Assembly (NCBI RefSeq): GCF_025133575.1 | Contig: NZ_CP104011.1 | Location: forward strand, 3,480,965-3,544,964 | DNA from: Pseudomonas sp. GCEP-101 | Lineage (GTDB): Bacteria; Pseudomonadota; Gammaproteobacteria; Pseudomonadales; Pseudomonadaceae | Direction: 5' to 3' | Length of the DNA: 64,000 nucleotides | Shown here: in pieces, positions 59,896 to 64,000 of the stretch | Layout of the letters: every line of letters begins with the position of its first letter | How positions within the stretch are numbered: the stretch's first letter is position 1 | Position numbers and translations under genes: made by a program | Notes under the pieces: model-generated | The model's input: the letters and a program-made list of their open reading frames with translations, nothing else | Databases searched by the model: none | What the model was told of the DNA's origin: nothing

Positions 59896-60027
59896 ACCCT
59901 CTCCCCAGCCCTCTCCCTGAAGGGAGAGGGGGCTATACGTGCCGGCTGATGCCTTGATTTCAGCCGGCGCCAATCCAGTCCCCTCTCCCTTCGGAGCGGG
60001 GCGCGTAGCCAGGGTTAGGGAGAGGGC
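59896..60027. repeat. CCCTCTCCC palindromic repeat, copy 5 (variant)
   Basis: Left arm CCCTCTCCCCAGCCCTCTCC with GAAGGGAGAGGGG. The right arm includes CTTCGGAGCGGGGCGCGTAG before CCAGGGTTAGGG, the inverse of the extra block in copy 3. Core GTGCCGGCTGATGCCTTGAT resembles copy 1 in its first part. Confidence 0.75.
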
Positions 60028-60098
60028 AGCGGTTGATCCAACGTGCCGAAGTCGCGGCTGAAACCGTTCCGACAACAGGCCCAGGCTCACCCACTGGC

Positions 60099-60329
60099 TC
60101 ACTCCTCCAGCCATTCCCTCGGCACTTCGCTCTTGAGCATCAGCTGGCACTGCTGGCTTTCCGGGTCGAAGACGATCACCGCCTCGCCGCGCTTGAGCGC
60201 ATGGCGGGCGCGTTCCACGCGCACGTCCAGCGGCGTGTCGTCGCCGTTGTCGGTGCCTTCGCGGGTGACGAAGTCTTCCAGCAGGTTGTTGAGGGTGTCG
60301 GCTTCGATGAGCTCAAAGGGAATCAGCAT
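60099..60329 (-). CDS. yheU: UPF0270 protein YheU
   Basis: 76 aa from ATG 60329: MLIPFELIEADTLNNLLEDF, then VTREGTD and HALKRGEAVIVFDPESQQCQ. Full length for YheU. Soluble; function unknown. 59 bp downstream of the M42-family gene on the same strand. Position matches PA3463. Confidence 0.9.
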   Translation of the reverse strand: MLIPFELIEADTLNNLLEDFVTREGTDNGDDTPLDVRVERARHALKRGEAVIVFDPESQQCQLMLKSEVPREWLEE

Positions 60330-60388
60330 GGCGGGTACTCGCAAATCGCAGCGCAGGATTGTAGTCCCGCGCTGCGCTGCGCGCAGCT

Positions 60389-61612
60389 TCACTTCTTGCC
60401 CTTGTCCGCATCCTTGCCCTTGTCGGACGCCCCATCGCCGCTGTCGATCAGCTCGTCCACCGGCGGTACGTGGGTGGTGCTTTCCATGTGGACCGGATGC
60501 TCCAGTTGCTTGCTGAAGCGCTCCAGCGTGCCCTCGCTGGGTTCCGCGTCGCTGTCGAATACCGGCGGGCTGAGCATGTAGGCGGTCAGCAGTTTCGCCA
60601 GGGCGGCGAGGCTGTCGATGTGGGTGCGCTCGTAGCCGTGGGTGGCGTCGCAGCCGAAGGCCAGCAGGGCGGTGCGGATGTCGTGGCCGGCGGTGATCGC
60701 CGACTGCGCGTCGCTGTGGTAGTAGCGGAACAGGTCGCGCCGCACCGCCACCTCGTGGCGTTCGCCCAGTCGCAGCAGATGACGGGAGAGATGGAAGTCA
60801 TACGGCCCGCCGGAGTCCTGCAGGGCCACGCTGACCGCGTGCTCGCTGGAGTTCTGCCCCTCGGCCACCGGGGCGATGTCGATGCCGACGAACTCGCTGA
60901 CGTCCCAGGGCAGTGCGCCAGCTGCGCCGGAGCCGATTTCCTCGGTGATGGTGAACAGTGGATGGCAGTCGATGGGCGGCACCTGGCCGCTCTCCACGAT
61001 GGCCTTCAGCGAGGCCAGCAGTGCGGCGACGCCGGCCTTGTCGTCGAGGTGACGGGCGCTGATGTGGCCGCTCTCAGTGAACTCTGGCAGCGGGTCGAAG
61101 GCGACGAAATCGCCGATGGCCACGCCCAGGGATTCGCTGTCGGCGCGGCTGGCGGTGTAGGTGTCCAGGCGCAGTTCGACGTGGTCCCAGCTGATCGGCA
61201 AGGTATCCACGGCGGTATTGAAGGCATGCCCGGAGGCCATCAGCGGCAGCACGCTGCCGCGGAATACGCCGTTCTCGCAGAACACCGTGACCCGGCTGCC
61301 CTCTGCGAAGCGGCTCGACCAGCAACCCACCGGCGCCAGGGCCAGGCGGCCGTTGGGCTTGATCTCGCGGACGATGGCGCCGATGGTGTCCAGGTGCGCC
61401 GAGACCGCGCGGTCCGGGCTCTTGCGCCGTCCCAGCAGGGTCGCGCGGATGGTCCCGCGGCGGGTCATCTCGAAGGGCACGCCGATCTCTTCCAGGCGCT
61501 CGGCGACGTAGCGCACGATGGTGTCGGTGAAGCCGGTGGGGCTGGGGATGGCGAGCATTTCCAGCAGCACACGCTGCAGGTAGTTCAGGTCCGGTTGGGG
61601 CAGTTGGCTCAT
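60389..61612 (-). CDS. NAGGN-associated M42-family peptidase
   Basis: 407 aa. M42/M20-type dimetal site: SAHLDTIGAI (His-x-Asp), RHLDDKAG (Asp), ITEEIGSG (Glu-Glu) and the later YYHSDAQSA and DATHGYERTH histidines. A Lys/Asp/Gly-rich tail (SDKGKDADKGKK) ends the protein. It always accompanies the N-acetylglutaminylglutamine amide genes, and may degrade or trim the dipeptide. Its ATG overlaps the ngg stop (ATGA). Position matches PA3461. Confidence 0.9.
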   Translation of the reverse strand: MSQLPQPDLNYLQRVLLEMLAIPSPTGFTDTIVRYVAERLEEIGVPFEMTRRGTIRATLLGRRKSPDRAVSAHLDTIGAIVREIKPNGRLALAPVGCWSSRFAEGSRVTVFCENGVFRGSVLPLMASGHAFNTAVDTLPISWDHVELRLDTYTASRADSESLGVAIGDFVAFDPLPEFTESGHISARHLDDKAGVAALLASLKAIVESGQVPPIDCHPLFTITEEIGSGAAGALPWDVSEFVGIDIAPVAEGQNSSEHAVSVALQDSGGPYDFHLSRHLLRLGERHEVAVRRDLFRYYHSDAQSAITAGHDIRTALLAFGCDATHGYERTHIDSLAALAKLLTAYMLSPPVFDSDAEPSEGTLERFSKQLEHPVHMESTTHVPPVDELIDSGDGASDKGKDADKGKK

Positions 61613-63408
61613 GCCGGGGCCTCCACGTTGGGGTGTGGCTGGTCACGGTTGTCGCGGTGCAGCAGTTCCCGGCTGAGCGGGAAGAGCAGGTCGACGAAGC
61701 GTTCGGCGGTGGGCTGCGGCTCGTGGTTGGCCAGTCCGGGCCGCTCGTTGGCTTCGATGATCACGTAGTCCGGCTGGTCGGCCTCGGTGACCAGCAGATC
61801 GAGGCCGGTGACCGGAATCTCCAGCGCCCGCGCGGCACGGATGGCGGCGTCGGCCAGCGTCGGGTGCAGGCGCTCGGTGACGTCCTCCAGCACGCCGCCG
61901 GTGTGCAGGTTGGCGGTGCGCCGCACGGCCAGGCGCTGGCCGCTGGGCAGCACGTCGTCGTAGCCGAAGCCGGCAGCGGCCAGGGTGCGCTCGGTTTCGC
62001 CGTCCAGCGGGATGCGGCTTTCACCGCCGGTGGCGGCCTGGCGACGGCGGCTCTGCGCCTCGATCAGCTTGCGGATGCTGTGCCGGCCATCGCCGATCAC
62101 CTCGGCGGGGCGGCGGATCGCGGCGGCCACCACTTCGTAGCCGATCACCACGATGCGCAGGTCTTGGCCGGCGTGGTAGCTCTCGAGGATGACCCGGCTG
62201 TCGAACTGCCGGGCGTGGGCGACGGCGTTCTCCACTTCCTCCGCGGTGCGCAGGTCCACGGCCACGCCCTGGCCCTGTTCACCATCCACCGGCTTGACCA
62301 CCAGCGCGCCGTGCTCCTCGAGAAACGCGGCGTTCTCCTGCGCGGTGCCGGCCAGGCGCTGCTGCGGCTGGCGCAGGCCGGCGCGGTCGAGGGCGCGGTG
62401 GGTGAGGGTCTTGTCCTGGCACAGGCTCATGCTCACGGCGCTGGTGAGGTCGCTCAGGGACTCGCGGCAGCGGATGCGTCGGCCGCCCTGGGTGAGGGTG
62501 AAGAGGCCGGCGTCGGCGTCCTGTACCTGCACCTCGATGCCGCGCCGATGGGCCTCGTCGACGATGATCCGGGCGTAGGGATTGAGCCCTTCTTCCGGGC
62601 CGGGGCCGAGGAACAGCGACTGGTTGATGCCGTTCTTGCACTTCACCGCGAAGGTCGGCAGCTCGCGGAAGCGCAGCTTGCGATAGAGCGACTTGGCCTG
62701 CTGGTTGCCATGCAGCACCGACAGGTCGAGGTAGGCCAGGCCGCGGCTCATGAAGTGCTCGATGAGGTGGCGCACCAGCGCTTCGCCCACTCCCGGCCGG
62801 CTGGATTGCGGGTCCACCGCCAGGCACCAGAGGCTGGAGCCGCCCTCCGGATCGCGGAACGCCTTGGCGTGGTTGATGCCCATGACGGTGCCGATCACCG
62901 TGCCGGTCTCGGCGTCTTCGGCCAGCCAGTAGGCCGGGCCGCCCTGGTGGCGCGGGGTGACCTTGGCCGGGTCGACCGGCAGCATGCCGCGTGACAGGTA
63001 CAGGCGGTTGATCGCTGCCCAGTCGTCGTCGCTGTGCACGCGGCGAATGCGGAAGCCACGGAAGGGCCGGCGCGCGGGGCGGTAATCGGTGAACCACAGA
63101 CGCAGCGCGTCGGAGGGGTCGAGGAACAGTTGCTGCGGCGCATGGGCCAGCACCTGCTGCGGCGCGGCGACGTAGAGCGCGATGTCGCGCTCGCCCGGCT
63201 GCTCGTTGAGCAACTCGGCGGCGAGTGTTTCCGCATTGGGGAAGGTGTGGCCGATCAGCAGGCGCCCCCAGCCGCATTGCAGGATCAGCGGGCCGTGGCT
63301 TTGCGCATGCTCGCCGGCCAGGCGCGCCTGCAGCCGCTCGTAGGTCGGTGCCTGACCGCGCAGCAGTCGCTGGTTGTGGGGGTGGGGCAGGTTGGAATGG
63401 GGTTTCAT
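61609..63408 (-). CDS. ngg: N-acetylglutaminylglutamine synthetase (GNAT-ATP-grasp fusion)
   Basis: 599 aa. The N-terminal half includes a GNAT domain (about 110-290; LWCLAVDPQSSRPGVGEALV) that should acetylate glutamine. The C-terminal half (about 300-590) is an ATP-grasp ligase (VVKPVDGEQGQGVAVDLRTA; VIEANERPGLANHEP) related to cyanophycin/glutathione synthetases. Makes N-acetylglutaminylglutamine, precursor of the osmoprotectant NAGGN. Position matches PA3460. Confidence 0.92.
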   Translation of the reverse strand: MKPHSNLPHPHNQRLLRGQAPTYERLQARLAGEHAQSHGPLILQCGWGRLLIGHTFPNAETLAAELLNEQPGERDIALYVAAPQQVLAHAPQQLFLDPSDALRLWFTDYRPARRPFRGFRIRRVHSDDDWAAINRLYLSRGMLPVDPAKVTPRHQGGPAYWLAEDAETGTVIGTVMGINHAKAFRDPEGGSSLWCLAVDPQSSRPGVGEALVRHLIEHFMSRGLAYLDLSVLHGNQQAKSLYRKLRFRELPTFAVKCKNGINQSLFLGPGPEEGLNPYARIIVDEAHRRGIEVQVQDADAGLFTLTQGGRRIRCRESLSDLTSAVSMSLCQDKTLTHRALDRAGLRQPQQRLAGTAQENAAFLEEHGALVVKPVDGEQGQGVAVDLRTAEEVENAVAHARQFDSRVILESYHAGQDLRIVVIGYEVVAAAIRRPAEVIGDGRHSIRKLIEAQSRRRQAATGGESRIPLDGETERTLAAAGFGYDDVLPSGQRLAVRRTANLHTGGVLEDVTERLHPTLADAAIRAARALEIPVTGLDLLVTEADQPDYVIIEANERPGLANHEPQPTAERFVDLLFPLSRELLHRDNRDQPHPNVEAPA

Positions 63409-63451
63409 CGTGCGCTCCCTGATAAGGCATCTGTCCTGGGCGGTTGGGAAA

Positions 63452-63475
63452 GGCGGCGTCGTACCCGACGCCGCC
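63452..63475 (-). terminator. Hairpin between the amidotransferase and ngg genes
   Basis: GGCGGCGTCG-TACC-CGACGCCGCC just past the amidotransferase stop. No T tract, so partial termination or mRNA protection between operon genes is more likely than full termination. Confidence 0.55.
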
Positions 63476-63480
63476 GGGCT

Positions 63481-64000
63481 CTAGAGGCCTTGTTCCGTCA
63501 GCCAGAGGTTGAGGGCCGCCAACTGCCACAACTTGGAGCCACGCAGCGGGGTGAGGTCGCTTGCCGGGTCGCTGAGCAGACGGTCGAACATCGCCGTCTC
63601 GAACAGTCCACGGTCCTGGCTCGGGTCCAGCAACAGCTCGCTGACCCAGGCGCGGGTATTGCCTTGCAGGTGCTTGAGGCCGGGCACCGGGAAGTAGCCC
63701 TTGGGCCGGTCGATCACTTCGCTGGGGATGACCTTGCGTGCGGCGGCCTTGAGCACCTGCTTGCCGCCATCGCCGAGCTTGAAGCGCGACGGAATGCGCG
63801 CCGACAGCTCGGCCACGCGGTAGTCCAGGAACGGCACGCGGGCCTCCAGGCCCCAGGCCATGGTCATGTTGTCCACGCGCTTGACCGGGTCGTCCACCAG
63901 CATGATGGTGCTGTCCAGGCGCAGCGCCTTGTCCACCGGGTCCTGCGCGCCGGGCTGGGCGAAGTGCTCGCGGACGAACTCGCTGGCCACGTCCTCCACC
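63481..64000 (-). CDS. asnO: N-acetylglutaminylglutamine amidotransferase, C-terminal part (cut by the window end)
   Basis: About 172 C-terminal residues of an asparagine-synthase-like protein: LDSTIMLVDDPVKRVDNMTM, AWGLEARVPFLDYRVAELSA, then KQVLKAAARKVIP. These are the AsnB synthase-domain end motifs. The glutaminase half lies outside the window. Amidates the ngg product to NAGGN. Stop TAG 63481-63483. Position matches PA3459. Confidence 0.9.
   Translation of the reverse strand, partial: VEDVASEFVREHFAQPGAQDPVDKALRLDSTIMLVDDPVKRVDNMTMAWGLEARVPFLDYRVAELSARIPSRFKLGDGGKQVLKAAARKVIPSEVIDRPKGYFPVPGLKHLQGNTRAWVSELLLDPSQDRGLFETAMFDRLLSDPASDLTPLRGSKLWQLAALNLWLTEQGL

Larger units (their letters stand above)
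59667..60098. other. 432-bp repeat-filled gap between ynfA and yheU
   Basis: No gene. Contains a REP (59738-59761), a GCGGATAACGCC...GGCGTTATGC dyad (59823-59860) and a variant copy of the CCCTCTCCC repeat (59896-60027). By gene order this gap is near the junction of two blocks that are far apart in P. aeruginosa PAO1. Confidence 0.8.

Overview
The window is chromosomal DNA of a high-GC Pseudomonas close to P. aeruginosa (probably the nitroreducens/citronellolis side of the genus). From about 8.1 to 56.8 kb the gene order matches, from memory, the P. aeruginosa PAO1 block PA3271 down to PA3232. The last 4 kb match PA3463-PA3459 (yheU and the NAGGN osmoprotectant genes), so two synteny blocks seem to be joined near 57-60 kb. 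I saw no insertion sequence, prophage or CRISPR array. The mobile-looking DNA is short palindromic repeats: REP/REPIN sequences and a second, about 115-bp 'CCCTCTCCC' repeat family.

Layout. 0-6.5 kb: a leftward putative catabolic operon (M24 metallopeptidase, an EphD-like hydrolase-SDR fusion, a PF10118 predicted metal-dependent hydrolase, a FAD oxidoreductase) divergent from a MerR-type regulator. 6.5-8 kb: a LysR regulator divergent from a DUF606 membrane protein. 8-16 kb: a large SSS-type hybrid histidine kinase, a GNAT enzyme, an AraC regulator and a TonB-dependent receptor. 16-21 kb: an LplT-PlsC fusion, cold-shock protein, SugE/Gdx with a guanidine-II riboswitch, a bile-acid-symporter-family protein, RdgC, and tRNA-Val/tRNA-Asp. 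21-29 kb: an FKBP lipoprotein, DUF1232, a periplasmic solute-binding protein, a XRE/unknown/Sel1 operon, an EAL-CBS-GGDEF protein and the tail-specific protease Prc.

29-36.5 kb: a quinone oxidoreductase, then an ABC import operon (binding protein, alkaline-phosphatase-superfamily enzyme, two permeases, ATPase, HAD phosphatase) divergent from a HutC/PhnF-type GntR regulator. This organisation suggests uptake and dephosphorylation of an organophosphorus compound. A perfect 23-bp inverted repeat inside it would bury the start of the second permease gene. 36.8-45 kb: a GFA enzyme, M18 aminopeptidase, RluA, MinCDE, a lipid A acyltransferase, a patatin and a pirin. 45-51 kb: an MlaA paralogue with a secreted alpha/beta hydrolase, GNAT, small membrane proteins, a GH17 membrane enzyme and DUF2061 behind a Fur-like box.

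51-57 kb: BetX (betaine binding), YjcH-ActP (acetate uptake) with a DUF294 signalling protein and a DEDDh exonuclease. 57-64 kb: small membrane proteins, an SDR, YnfA, YheU, and the NAGGN genes (M42-family peptidase, ngg, and the C-terminal part of the asparagine-synthase-like amidotransferase, cut by the window end).

The most unusual signals are the inverted repeat over the permease start (32.4-32.7 kb), the riboswitch plus palindrome before sugE (18.7 kb), the MerR-linked operon at the left end, a back-to-back DnaA-box pair at 22.4 kb, and a 103-bp tandem duplication across the rluA stop codon.
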